Shown piece after piece: positions 45,871 through 56,169 of a DNA stretch of 64,000 nt (its first letter is position 1; every line of letters begins with the position of its first letter). The translations under genes and the position numbers were made by a program. This stretch comes from Berberis thunbergii (Eukaryota; Streptophyta; Magnoliopsida; Ranunculales; Berberidaceae), in NCBI GenBank assembly GCA_003290165.1, contig QNQO01006272.1:186001-250000 (forward strand), written 5' to 3'. The notes beneath the pieces were generated by a model. The model saw only the letters and a list, made by a program, of their open reading frames with translations, made no database searches and was not told the origin of the DNA.

Positions 45871-46556
45871 TCTAACTCAGTATAATGTGCAGCTTTCTCC
45901 CAACTAGGACATTCATATTGGAAATGCCCTAGTCTGTGGCATTTATAGCATTCAACAATAGCTTTGTTGAAGCCTTGCCTCCCTCTGCCTCGTCCTCCTC
46001 TGAACGCGCCTCTACCTCTTCTTCTTCCTGCTCCGTCCTCATGAGTGACCTTTAGAACCTGTTCTTTTTCTCCATGAGTTCTCATCCTTTGCTCATGAAC
46101 CAAAAGACTGCTCTGCAACTCGTCTAGGGTCATCGTATCAAGGTTATTGGATTCCTCGATCGAGCATACTACATAGTTAAATCTGGAGACCATTGATCAA
46201 AAAAATTTCTCAATAATAATGGTTTCACTCATACTCTCACCACAAGCCTTCTTCTTGTTGGCTATGATTAGAGTGAGGGCAAAATATGCATTGACAGTTT
46301 CTCCTTCTTTCATGTGAAGAACCTCGAAATCCCTCCGCAAAGCTTGTAGTTGTGCTCTCTTAACCCTGGTTGAATCTTGGAATTTCTGCTTCATTGAAAT
46401 CCAAATCTGTTTGGATGCGTCTCTATTCAGGATTGTTTCCAGGATATCACGATCGATTGCTTGGTACAGGTAATTCTTTACCTTTAAATCCTTCAACATC
46501 TGCTCCTCGATCAATTTGAGTTCTGCCTCTGTTGGTCTTCCTTCATCTTCCACCAC
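45700..46556 (-). pseudogene. gag: Copia C2 gag, broken
   Basis: The UBN2-type gag core lies at 46197-46556, with SKQIWISMKQKFQDSTRVKR and FEVLHMKEGETVNAYF. A frameshift or stop near 46195 is followed by MTLDELQSSLLVHEQRM, an Arg/Gly-rich stretch GRRRGRGAFRGGRGRGRQGF and an intact CCHC knuckle CYKCHRLGHFQYEC (near 45940). The gag precursor coats the element RNA in cytoplasmic particles. The reading continues without a stop into protease. Confidence 0.85.
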
Positions 46557-46830
46557 TGAGATCCCCTTCTCTATAAGACCCCAATATTATTTGGAGCGAA
46601 GAAAGTTCTCCATCAACATGGCCCAATGGTCATAATGGCCATCAAACTTGGGGATAGCAGCCTGCACAAACCGTCCATTACTGGTTTCCGCCATTCCTCT
46701 TCACTCCTTAGATCTGAAAGAAATTTGCTACTTCTTTCCCCCACACCCACTATTTGTTTCTCTCACACAATCACTCCTTCTCTTCCAATTACTCACAACC
46801 AGACCCCTGTGATGAGGCTCTGATACCACT

Positions 46831-47129
46831 TGTACAACCTTTACAATGGTAACTCTCAATATGGTGAATGATACATTTCATTGAAGGGAAATAGCTTGGC
46901 TTAAATAAAGCCATTACAAGAAACTGAATCCTAAAATAAAGCCACGTTTGAAACAGCACTCGAAACGTGGTGGAAGTAACTACAAAGGAGTAAATACTCC
47001 TGTAACTGAAATAAACAACATGCTTCTATTAATCAGGAGTTATTGACTAAGCATAAACAACAGACATCCTACGCAACATTAATAAACAAATTTGTGCATC
47101 CACCGACACTGAGTTTGTGATTCCTAACA
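46831..47129 (-). repeat. 5' LTR of copia C2
   Basis: 299 bases with TG...CA ends. The right part (from about 46942) matches 42481-42667. The flanking aagaa (47130-47134) would be the TSD, but its partner is missing because the other LTR is truncated. Confidence 0.88.
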
Positions 47130-47164
47130 AAGAATAAGTCGACAAATCCATGACAACGGTGGTT

Positions 47165-47411
47165 GACTACAACCCCGATTTTCTCAAGACATGTTTAGAG
47201 CATTGCTGGATGCAGTAGACGGGCTTCGTCGCCTTAAGGTGATGAAAGAAGGGATTCGGCTCCCAACCATTGTTGTTGTCGGTGACCAATCTTCTGGCAA
47301 GTCGAGTGTGCTAGAATTAGCCTCCCTAGAGGTCAAGGCATTTGTACAAAAGTGCCTCTTATTATGCGGCTTCAATGCCATTCGGATGTATTTTATTATC
47401 AAACTACAATA
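47165..47411 (+). pseudogene. Dynamin-related protein (DRP4-type) GTPase fragment
   Basis: The reading has LLDAVDGLRRLKVMKEGIRL followed by PTIVVVGDQSSGKSSVLE, the dynamin G1 (P-loop) motif. After a short deletion and frame change at about 47312 comes SLPRGQGICTKVPLIMRLQ, the switch region of the same domain. Dynamin GTPases remodel membranes; the DRP4/Mx-like plant group best fits the LPTIVVVGDQSSGKS wording. Only about 80 residues of the GTPase domain are present, and no flanking exons were found. It lies between the copia LTR and hAT copy 5, so it may be a captured gene fragment. Confidence 0.82.
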
Positions 47412-47747
47412 GCAAAACATCAATCAATCAGTGAAGGTGTAAATTCAAGATTTGGGAGCAAGAACCACACCAACTACACTGTTGGATGTGAATTCACATA
47501 ATATATAGTGTACATCATTCTAAGGTATCGAAAAAAAAGCTTATTACACAAAAGATAGAGATTAGTATATCTATTCAGACCCATTGTTATCTTCTTCATG
47601 ATTGTTGACAACTTCCTTTTGTTCAGCCCCATCTTTTTCTTTTTCTTCTTCTTGATCCTTATCTTCATAGTGATAGCCCATAAGTTTTCCCGTGAGGGTG
47701 AGGTAGAATAGGGAAATTACTTAATCTCAGTTTATGATGAATCCATC
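47412..47747. other. Spacer between dynamin fragment and hAT copy 5
   Basis: AT-rich with a TTCTTTTTCTTCTTCTTG run near 47636. No gene is recognised. The dynamin-like reading may continue a few residues past 47411 before a stop. Confidence 0.3.
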
Positions 47748-47755
47748 ACCACCAC

Positions 47756-48776
47756 TAGGGGTGGGTACGGGATGGGATGAGATAGACCCATCCCGTATAA
47801 ATGGGATGGAAAAAATCTCATACCGACCTCGTCCCATCTCAAATGAGTTTGGGACGGAATTAAAGTGCTCTGCTTAATCAGAGCATACATAATCTGAGCA
47901 GAATCAGAGCAGTATCACCATGAAGACATAACATTACTAAAACACTAAAGATTTACACACTAAGCAATATACTAACTGAATACAACCACAACATAAAATT
48001 AGCAGCGGAAACATCGTAATGGAGAAGAGGTTAGAGAGGATGACCAATTCGGTTCTCTGTACCATCAGATGATTCGCTTTCAGTTCAATTTTATGGATGA
48101 CTACAATTCAACATACATCATAAATCTATTATTGTCATATCATCACTGTTCTGTTTAGTTCAATTCAATTGTCCAACTCGCTAAAATACCAGTATACCAT
48201 GCAATTCAATTTAGACATCTAAGTTTCCAACTTTCAAACTAACTTGTAACAAGTTTGATTGTAACTACTAATTACTGCATGTAAGAGTTGGCTTAAGAGC
48301 CATAAATGCATGTATTTGTAATCAGAGATGACAAAATTAATTAAAAAACACTACTCATTTTAAAAGTAATTTCTAATCTTTCTAGTTCATTTTGAGCTTA
48401 ACAAAGATAAACTATAAGATCTAACATCAATAGTTTTATTTTTATTGTAATGTCATTTTCCAAAACTTATATCATGTCAACACTGAGTTAGAAACGGAGA
48501 AGTCAAACACTAAGTAATTCTCCAACACTAAGTAACCCTAAACCTAAAGGAATGAGAGAAGTGATTACAAATTTACAATTATACATCACTGAATTTGTAT
48601 GGGCATCTAAATATTGCAATCCTAAAATAAATAAATAAAAATATTAATAATAAATAATAATAAATTAGCTCAGGACGGGACGGGATTGGTGGGATTGAAA
48701 ATCTTCATCCCATCTCATCCCATTCTAAATCGGAACGGGACGGGATCGGGATCGCAGGATGGGATATCCACCCCTA
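47756..48776. mobile_element. Non-autonomous hAT (Ac-like) element, copy 5
   Basis: A 1,021-bp element with ends TAGGGGTGGGTACGG and ATATCCACCCCTA. The 8-bp duplications are accaccac (47748-47755) and acaaccac (48777-48784), with one mismatch. GGGATGGGATG and GGGACGGGA repeats lie near both ends, as in copies 1 and 7. AT-rich interior, no transposase. Confidence 0.85.
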
Positions 48777-48992
48777 ACAACCACCCTCGTTTTCATCGAC
48801 TACCCAAAAAATAATTTGAATCGGGATATCATAGTCCCGACCAGGACCATCCCGATTCAAAATGGTCCGGGACAAATCGGGTGAACCCAAAAAAAATTGC
48901 TTTCCCAACCCGTACCATTCCCGTTTCACTGTATTGGGACCAAAACCGGGATTAGCCCACACCCAAACCAACTCGAACTGTGCCCACCCCTA

Positions 48993-49298
48993 ATTTTTTC
49001 TCTCGAAAATCTCAAATTTACTTGGACAAATTAACATTTTCTTAAAGCATAACAGTGTTCACCCACGCAAACATCACAGTTGCATGCAGTTTAACATCAA
49101 AAGATCATATATGGTAGACATCTACTTTGTACAAAAAACACAATAGGTACCTTACTCTTAAGGTGTACAATTACCATTGGCCATGTTAACTCAGAGTTGG
49201 TCTATAAAGGTGTAAGGAAAGGTGTTTCCCTACTTGGGCACTTACAAAAGATAAAAATTGTTTATCTTTTCTTTGAAATCTCAAACCCTAAATTGTGT
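48993..49298. other. Spacer, nothing recognised
   Basis: About 300 bases between the outer hAT end and a small Mutator-like MITE, with no motif recognised. Confidence 0.3.
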
Positions 49299-49473
49299 GT
49301 TAATGTCGAGGGAACGGGCGAGGGATGTGACGTGGCGGGGTGGGGACTGTCCACCTCGCTCGAGATACATGCATCAAAAATGGCAGCACGCATCTCGAGT
49401 GGGATGGACGGCTCCCACCCCGCCACATCACGTCCCTCGCTGGTTTCCTCGCTGGTTCCCTGGACATTTAGAA
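49299..49473. mobile_element. Mutator-like MITE with GTCGAGGGAACGGGCGAGGG ends
   Basis: The left end AATGTCGAGGGAACGGGCG and the right end, reversed, AAATGTCCAGGGAACCAGCG are inverted. Inner CCCCGCCACRTCACGTCCCT and CTCGAGATACATGC / GCACGCATCTCGAG blocks are inverted too. The ends resemble those of the 2-kb palindrome (22649) and the MITE at 54255. No 9-bp duplication was fixed. Confidence 0.65.
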
Positions 49474-49827
49474 TTCCTGTTTTGCAAATCTAGTTCTTCA
49501 ATCTATTTTTAGATTTTACCTCGCAAATGTCTGTGATCCCTTGTTGGTCGATTCATATGAATTTTTGGAAACTTTATGGGGGAGAACATTCATTAGACAT
49601 CGGTAATGAGCAATTTGCCAATCATTTTTTAGATTTAATTATGGTATGTACTTTTCGTACTTCATCCTCTTTCTGATTTCCCTATATTCATCCATGGTAC
49701 GAGTGTAAGATCCCATTAAAATATTGATTTGCCAATCATTAAGATATTGATGCATTAGTAGGATCCCATTAAAATATTTGTGATTCATCTTCTAAGATCC
49801 CATAATTCACAAAAGATAACTTTGGTA
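49474..49827. other. Spacer with a small direct repeat
   Basis: GATCCCATTAAAATATT occurs at about 49709 and again near 49762. Otherwise AT-rich with no gene motif. Confidence 0.35.
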
Positions 49828-49835
49828 CTAAATAC

Positions 49836-50928
49836 TAGGGGTGGGCATTTAGGACCGAAAATTCGGATCGAGCTGACAACCGGATCGGTTTTAATTAATT
49901 AAAAAAATTTCGGTTGTAAAAGCCCGGCCCGACCAGAAGTTTTTGGTCCGAACCTCGGATTCCCTTTCTAAAACCCGTCGGGTAACTGGCCCGGCCCAGG
50001 TTAAATAGGTTAGTTAAATAGTTAACTTAAAAACATTTTGTTATTGAGGATTCTAGAATTGTTGTTTTCAATTTGAGCAAAAATTATAAATGGCGAGGAA
50101 ACCAGAGAGGAAACAACGAGGGAGGGAGGGAGACTCTCCTCACAGCAGCGAAGGCGGAGGCGGAGGCCGAGCCGACCCTCCCATCTTCTCACAGTGAGGC
50201 CTCTTCAAAATTGAGACTCTCCTCACAGCGACGCCTCTTCTCTTCTCACAGCAGAGGCGGAGGCCGAGCCGACCCTCCCATCTTTTCTCCCTGCGAAGGC
50301 AGAGACCAAGCCGCCTCCCTCTCTCAGCGGAAGCGGAGATCGACCGGCTCATTCTCTCAGCGAAGGCGGGTGCCTACTCCCAGCCCTACTCTCAGCGGAG
50401 GCGGAGGCCTACTCCCAGCCCTACTCTCAGCGAAGGCGGAGATCGACCGCCTCCCTCTCTCAGCGAAGGCGGAGGCCGAGCCGGCTCCCATTCTCAGCGA
50501 AGGCGGAGGCCTACTCCTAGCCCTACTCTCAGCGAAGGCGGAGGATGAGCCGCCTCCCTCTCCCCTCCCTTCCCCGCCTTTCCTTAGATCAGATCAGATC
50601 TTGATCAGATCAATCAGATCTTGTAATTTGTTGTATTTTTTTTTTTTTGTAATTTTTTGATATAATTTTTGTTGTATGCTATAATTTTTGATATAATATT
50701 TTTGTTGTATTTTTTTAATTTTTTTGTATGGTTCCAGTATTTTTTTTAACTATAGAAGCATTTTTTTTGCTCTTAGGACCGAGATCGGCCCGTAAATCGG
50801 TTAACCGGGACTTTGGTTACCCGGTCAACTCGGTCCGGTTTCGGTTCTCATAAACACGGGCCCAAATTTCTCGGCTCGATTTTCAATTTTTAGCTTTTGG
50901 GCCGGTTACCCGTACTTGCCCAACCCTA
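49836..50928. mobile_element. Non-autonomous hAT (Ac-like) element, copy 6
   Basis: A 1,093-bp element with ends TAGGGGTGGGCATTT and CTTGCCCAACCCTA and perfect duplications ctaaatac at 49828-49835 and 50929-50936. Subterminal zones carry CGGATCG, GGCCCGG and ACCCGG words. The GC-rich interior is a tandem array. The 195-residue plus-strand reading at 50073-50660 is a by-product of that array, not a gene. Confidence 0.9.
50140..50565. repeat. GC-rich tandem array inside hAT copy 6
   Basis: Irregular repeats of CTCAGCGAAGGCGGAGGC with CTACTCCCAGCCCTACT spacers. It is strikingly GC-rich compared with the AT-rich surroundings and yields Ala/Ser/Pro-rich open readings on both strands. Confidence 0.85.
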
Positions 50929-50936
50929 CTAAATAC

Positions 50937-52474
50937 CATATATAAATATATGGCCGACTGGGTTCGAACTCATGACATGTGGTACCACCCGCCACTACTC
51001 AGAGTCATTAGACACAAGGTCGGGTTGTCAAAAAGTCAAAAAATGTAAGACCATACCTTAGAGGTGGACATCCTAAAAGAGGTGGTTGAACTAATGCGAT
51101 CATAACTCTAGATCCAATATATTTTTACGTTGTACTCCACCAACATGGTGAATTCTAAAGTGATTAGCCATGGGGCTAGCAATAGATTCAATTGGACTCA
51201 AAAATCAATTTAATTTCAATCGATGATGAAAGTGTTAGACCAATGAGACTAGCAAGGGTCAACATTCCATTTTCGAAAATCGATTTGAATTTGAAAATTT
51301 TAAACTAAATTGTTCAATTTCAAAAAATTTCGCCTAACACGTTGGAGAACATGTCATTCTCTGCTATTGCATTTTAGTTGATTCACTGATTCACTTGAAA
51401 AAGTCTTGAAAAACCTTTAATTTGATTATGAAATAAAAAACAAGTTATAGTTAAAATCAAATCAAGAGACTAATTGGGCACTTATAGAATGATGTAAAAA
51501 GACAAGATCAAGTGCCAATTATATCAAATGGCGAGAGAGAGAGAACCAATTGAAAATCCCCAAACTTTAGGTTTTGTGATGCAAGAATGAGATCAAAGAA
51601 AGCAAATAATAAACATGATAACACAACTAATATCATGTAACAAAAGTAACTAGAAAAATAAGGGGGATAAAACAAACCGAATAAAAGGCAATGATAAATT
51701 CACCTAAATTGAATTAATTTGATTAGCTTCGATTGATTACTTCCTTGGCGAAAGGGTGAATATGCGCCAAAAGCTTTTCTTACTGTGTTCTCCATGAACC
51801 AGAGTACAACACTCGTTCTAATGGAAGCTTCTATCTCAAAACTACAAATCTACGACCTCGCAAGGCCAAGTAAAAATTCACAACAAGGTAAAAAAGAGTT
51901 AAGACAAGCTTAAACTCAGATTTTTCTTTTCTAGTGACATTTTTTGTCTGATAGAGAAACAATGTGCTCTTTATAAGCACGAGATGCAATCACTGAAAGC
52001 TTAGCAACTCTCTGACGGAGGCTTTTACCAATTCCCTCATTCAATGGAAGAATATGAGATTTCTATCAAGACAATATGCAGTCATTGAAAGCTTAGCAAC
52101 TATCTAACGGAGGCATTTACCAATTCCCAACTCGCTTAAACCATTTTTCCCCTTTAGATAACCCAAACAAGCATAGAAAAGTAAAGTTTTTTTTTCCTAA
52201 ACACCTTAGTATTTGCTCTTTTAAGAGTGGTGTGTTGGTTGTATAAATAGTGAAGATTTGAGATCCTTTAAGTAAACATTTTTTGGGCATTTGGAGAGGT
52301 GTAGTCAACCAGACTAACATCCCCAACGATCATAATAGAATGCCTAGTCAAGCTGAAAAGGCTTGGTCGAATCGAGCTATGTCATAATTAAAATTTTGAA
52401 TTTTATTGACATATCCAATCACTTGGTCTTGGTCTTTAACCGACCTTTTTCTACCTTGAGCTAACTTTGTTTGA
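50937..52474. other. AT-rich spacer with one diverged direct repeat
   Basis: No gene was recognised. A diverged duplication reading CACTGAAAGCTTAGCAACT...ACGGAGGC...TTTACCAATTCCC occurs at about 51990-52037 and again at 52081-52129, a 91-base step. The rest has no motif I can name. Confidence 0.4.
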
Positions 52475-52482
52475 CTTGTTGC

Positions 52483-53241
52483 TAGGGGTGGGTACGGGAC
52501 GGGATAGACCTTATCCCAATCCCATCTCGTTCACTCGGGATAGACGTCATCTCGATCTTGTCCCATCCCAAATAGGTTCGGGACATGTACTAAATAATCA
52601 TCCAATGAATCATAACAAAAAATTTCATTTCACATTGCTCACACACCAATAAGGCCAAATTTATGTAATAATATCAAATGTAAATTTGTTGAGAGTTACC
52701 TTACAATAAAATTAAGTTTGTCAATTGAATGATAGTAGATGGAAGAAGCCCTTTCATAGATCTTTCTTGCATATGTATGCAAGAATTGAAATATTATTCA
52801 TACAAAATACAATTAAGAGCAATGTTCTCAAGTTGTCTTAATATAAGTTCAAAAATGAAAAATAATGTTCATTTACCAAATCTCCAACTACATAACTCAT
52901 AGTGCAAAACTAACTAAAACCATCATTTGCCTTTATTTTCTACAAGAATAATCATCATATCTAAACATAGAGTACACAATCAAGTGAGTAATTTTCAAAT
53001 AGTAAATGTTTTTATTTCAACACATTCTAAATTTTCCTTTGGAAGAATAGTTTAATTAAAATTAATAATAATAAATATTAAATAAATAAATTTGGGATGA
53101 GATTTAAAATCTCCATCCCAATCCCATCCCACTCTAGATCAAATGGAACGAGATCGAAATGAGTTTGATCAATCCTAAAATGACCCAAAAAATTGGGAGT
53201 CCAGACCAAAATGAGATCGCAAAATGGAATGCCCATCCCTA
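52483..53241. mobile_element. Non-autonomous hAT (Ac-like) element, copy 7
   Basis: A 759-bp element with ends TAGGGGTGGGTACGG and ATGCCCATCCCTA and perfect duplications cttgttgc at 52475-52482 and 53242-53249. Subterminal CCCATCTCGTTC / GGGACGGGATAG words are decayed relative to copies 1 and 5. AT-rich middle, no transposase. Confidence 0.9.
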
Positions 53242-53249
53242 CTTGTTGC

Positions 53250-53839
53250 TTCTGCTTGAACTTTTTCATTATGGCTTTAACTTGGTTTTTATGAACTAAC
53301 ACTTAGTCTTATAATCCTTGACTTTGATCTTTTAAGTCTTTGAATTCAATCGTCATGAGTTAGATAACCTTTAAATGATGATCTATGGCATGATTCCCAA
53401 CCACTTTATCTATGGCTAATTTATAACTATTTAATATATTTTACTATTAGATAGGCTGGCGGTAGATCTGAGTAGACCTAGAACCAATAGATTCGATTTG
53501 AATCCATGTCGTTGCTTAGCATCATTAAGCCACATGTGTTCATCTTTTTATGTGTGGGCACTAGGCTTGTGACACCGGATATGACTCGGGTTTGGATGTT
53601 ACCACTTGTCATGAGCTTGGTTGGCTTTCAACTTGGGCGGAGGTCCCAAAGCCCATATAACAACACCCATTATCACCGCATTACTCATCTGATATGGGAC
53701 TAAAGTCATTCATCATCGCATTTAGGTTTTAATGTGTTTGCAGTGTTTAGTCCCACAACCAAAACTTTATGCCTATTTTATATTGGGTAATAAAGTTTAC
53801 CTTCATTAAACAAAAGAACCATAAAAGAAGATGAGGGAA
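53250..53839. other. Spacer, nothing recognised
   Basis: No gene motif or bounded repeat was seen in about 590 bases. Confidence 0.3.
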
Positions 53840-54254
53840 CAGAGTCGGTCCTAAGATGTTGAGTGCCCTAGACGAGCACTAGAAACGGTGCCTCCTTAAT
53901 AAGATCTATTTTTTTTTAGTAATATAAATAAATGTTATTTTTCTATTATCACAATATATCGATTATAAAAATTTTGCATAAAAAATCAATTAATTTTGTA
54001 ACAACTTACTCTAAAATAATATTTTATGTTATTCAAATTTATAGCATATGCATCACCTACACCATATCAACTAAATTTGCATAAAAATGGAGTGATATGG
54101 GAAATGGTAAAGAAACATGGGGGTTTTGAATAATTTTTTTTGTTAATTTGGACTTCATTTGAGGTGAGAAGAATTGATAGGCTTAAAGTTGAAACGTGGT
54201 TTGAAGTATTTGAATTTGAATGTTAAATATTCCTTTAAAAGCATATTGATGGAG

Positions 54255-54398
54255 GGAAAATTCTAGGGAACGAGGGAGGGAGCGAGGGATGGGTGGAAGC
54301 CACCCATCTGTCTCGAGATACATGCCATCACATATCTCAAATTCAATGCGCTCATCTCGAAGCGGATGGGTGGCATCCCTCGCTCTGTAGCAAAGCTC
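54255..54398. mobile_element. Mutator-type MITE with 9-bp duplication
   Basis: A 144-bp element containing inverted GCGAGGGATGGGTGG / CCACCCATCCGC blocks and a central TCTCGAGATACATGC. It is flanked by perfect ttgatggag at 54246-54254 and 54399-54407. A 9-bp duplication is the Mutator-superfamily hallmark. The end sequences are related to the MITE at 49299. Confidence 0.8.
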
Positions 54399-54563
54399 TT
54401 GATGGAGATTGAGAGATTTTTTTTAATTAGTTTCCTTTTTCAATATTGTGGTTTGGCATGATTGATGGAAATGTAGAGATTTGTTTGGACTTTCATTATG
54501 AATTAGTTTCCTTTTCAAATATTTTGGTTTGTCATCATTATCAAAGCTCATTTCCGAGATTTT

Positions 54564-54717
54564 CAGGGTCGGCTACATGGATTTTGGTCCTCCAAGCAAT
54601 GCGATCTTCCCACATTTTCTCACCTAATCCAAGCTCAATGATATCTTCATTCACCGTCTTCATCCAAGTTTTCAACGGTCGTCCCCTCCGTCTACACCCT
54701 CCATTAACTTGCCAATC
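54564..54717 (-). mobile_element. LINE (L1-type) ORF2 3' end fragment
   Basis: The minus strand reads RRRGRPLKTWMKTVNEDIIE, then LGLGEKMWEDRIAWRTKIHV and ADP. This is the conserved C-terminal tail of plant L1-type reverse transcriptases (pattern GRGRP..TW....D.....L...R..WR..IHVADP). Only about 50 residues are present, with no poly(A) or target duplication recognised. Confidence 0.78.
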
Positions 54718-54918
54718 TAAACATTTTGGTTTGTAAAGATTTAAAAAAACACAGTCAATTTATTTTTATTTTGATGCCCAAGGCCCGGGCCTAATAGGCC
54801 TATGGCAAGGGTCGGCCCAGGAAGGACATACCCCCAACCCTCACATGCCATCTAGACAACCCAGCCACATGGACTTGTGACGCTAGACAACGCTAACTCA
54901 ATTAAATCAGCATAATGA

Positions 54919-55635
54919 TGTTACAACATCCTCACATACGAAGCATTTTTTACATCTCCTTTAGTAATTTTTATGACATTCGAAGTTATGGTAGCTACCA
55001 ATATAATATGTAAATTTGTTAGGTTTTCTATGTATATGAAATCAGATATCTTAGTGTGGTACATGTCCAAAAAGGCTGGAACTTCATTAATATTTGATGA
55101 TACATCAAATGAGACTGTTATCATGACCATACACGTGGCAGAGATCATCCATCACGAGGAGCAAATATCTCAAGATCAAATCAATTCACAAAGCCTAGAA
55201 AGATATGATCTAGTTATAAAAGCCCAAACATGGCCCATTAGAATAAATTAAATTCAAAGACCCAAATCAAGGCCTAGTAGAGTTCTCCCTTAAATAAGAG
55301 TAACATTACAGAAGAAAAACGAGTCGTGGAGGGAGTTACGCCCCCAAGGACGTATCTTCATAAAAGAGCAGACTATTACAAAGAATGTCTTCCCTTGTTG
55401 CGCCTTACATGCTTAAGTCACGTAGAGAAGTAATAAAAACCATTATATAAGGTAAAGAGCACATTCGAAAAATGTATGCAATTTCTAACTAAGTTCTGTC
55501 CAAATTTATCTCCATCTCCAACTAAATTACTGACTTAAGCATTTGAGTGCCTTCGGCCACAAAAAATGTGGTATTTGGCAATCTAACATTTGTTTTGCAA
55601 GTCAAACTTATAGGAGACCAGATTTTGGACGATCA
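54919..55635 (+). repeat. 5' LTR of a Ty3/gypsy element (left edge uncertain)
   Basis: The right edge is set by a primer binding site TTGGCGCTGTACGTGGGGA at 55638-55656, which resembles the TTGGCGCC(G/A)T...GTGGGGA site of many plant gypsy elements. A TATA box (cattatataagg) at about 55441 fits an LTR promoter. The left edge at TGTTACAACATCC is a guess from the TG rule. No second copy of this LTR occurs in the window. Confidence 0.55.
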
Positions 55636-56169
55636 ACTTGGCGCTGTACGTGGGGAACGACAGCTTCCCTTTAAAAAGAGAGTTTGCAGTAGGAAATTTC
55701 CTTAGTTATGATCAGCGATTAAAAAGCTCTCAAAACAGATGAGACACTCTACAAACCCTCAACTTAGCAACAATCCAAGCAATCCTCCCACCAATGAAGC
55801 TGCATTGCTAGTGATGCACGTTTCAATCTAGCAACAACCGTTGAATCCCCGACAACAAAGAGCCACAACATGTGGTAGCCCAAACATCTGGCAAAACTGC
55901 CACGAATCCTCGCGTGGACCAACTCATGACTCAGATGGATCGTCTGATCAAGATGGTGGAAAAACTCACCTAAAAGCGTGTTTAATCTGCCGACCATGCC
56001 CAAGCACTACCCCAACAAAACTATGCCAACCGCATCAGAGGGATTAATGAAGTTCCTGTAGAACTTCACCAAATGAATCTCGGAAGCAGAAAACCACCTA
56101 AAAATGGCCCCCCTCAAAGCGACGGGACTGTTGCTCAAATCCCATTCAGGATCGAGTCACAGATCCTAA

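Larger units (their letters stand above)
42481..47129 (-). mobile_element. Ty1/copia retrotransposon C2, one LTR truncated
   Basis: Minus strand. The 5' LTR is complete (46831-47129, TGTACAACC...CCTAACA). The primer site next to it matches TGGTATCAGAGCCTC on the minus strand (initiator Met-tRNA). The 3' LTR at the left survives only as about 187 bases (42481-42667). It joins unrelated sequence where some 110 bases should follow. A purine tract AGGGGAGGA lies just inside. Gag and pol are present in copia order, with at least four stops and a frameshift. It is related to but clearly distinct from C1. Confidence 0.9.
42219..48992. mobile_element. Possible older hAT (Ac-like) element hosting nested insertions
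   Basis: A left end TAGGGGTGGGCAAG at 42219 and a right end TGTGCCCACCCCTA at 48992 are both of the Ac-like family. Both are followed inward by CCGACCCG / GACCCGG-type repeats. The outside 8-mers are gctttttc (42211-42218) and attttttc (48993-49000), a 6 of 8 match. If they are a pair, the copia element, the dynamin fragment and hAT copy 5 all lie inside. The alternative is two unrelated one-ended remnants. Confidence 0.4.
53840..54822. mobile_element. Possible decayed hAT element
   Basis: The left sequence CAGAGTCGGTCCTAAG and the right sequence, reversed, CTGGGCCGACCCTTGCC resemble the CAGGGCCGGC ends of another plant hAT group. However, no 8-bp duplication matches, and the interior holds two other insertions (a MULE MITE and a LINE fragment). 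Treat the boundaries as tentative. Confidence 0.35.

Noticed and set aside
50073..50660. 195-residue Ala/Pro/Ser-rich open reading
   Set aside because: A by-product of the GC-rich tandem array inside a hAT element; the frame is kept by repeat length, and no known domain is visible.
53840..54822. Confident call of a complete hAT element here
   Set aside because: Ends look hAT-like, but no 8-bp duplication matches, so kept only as a low-confidence feature.
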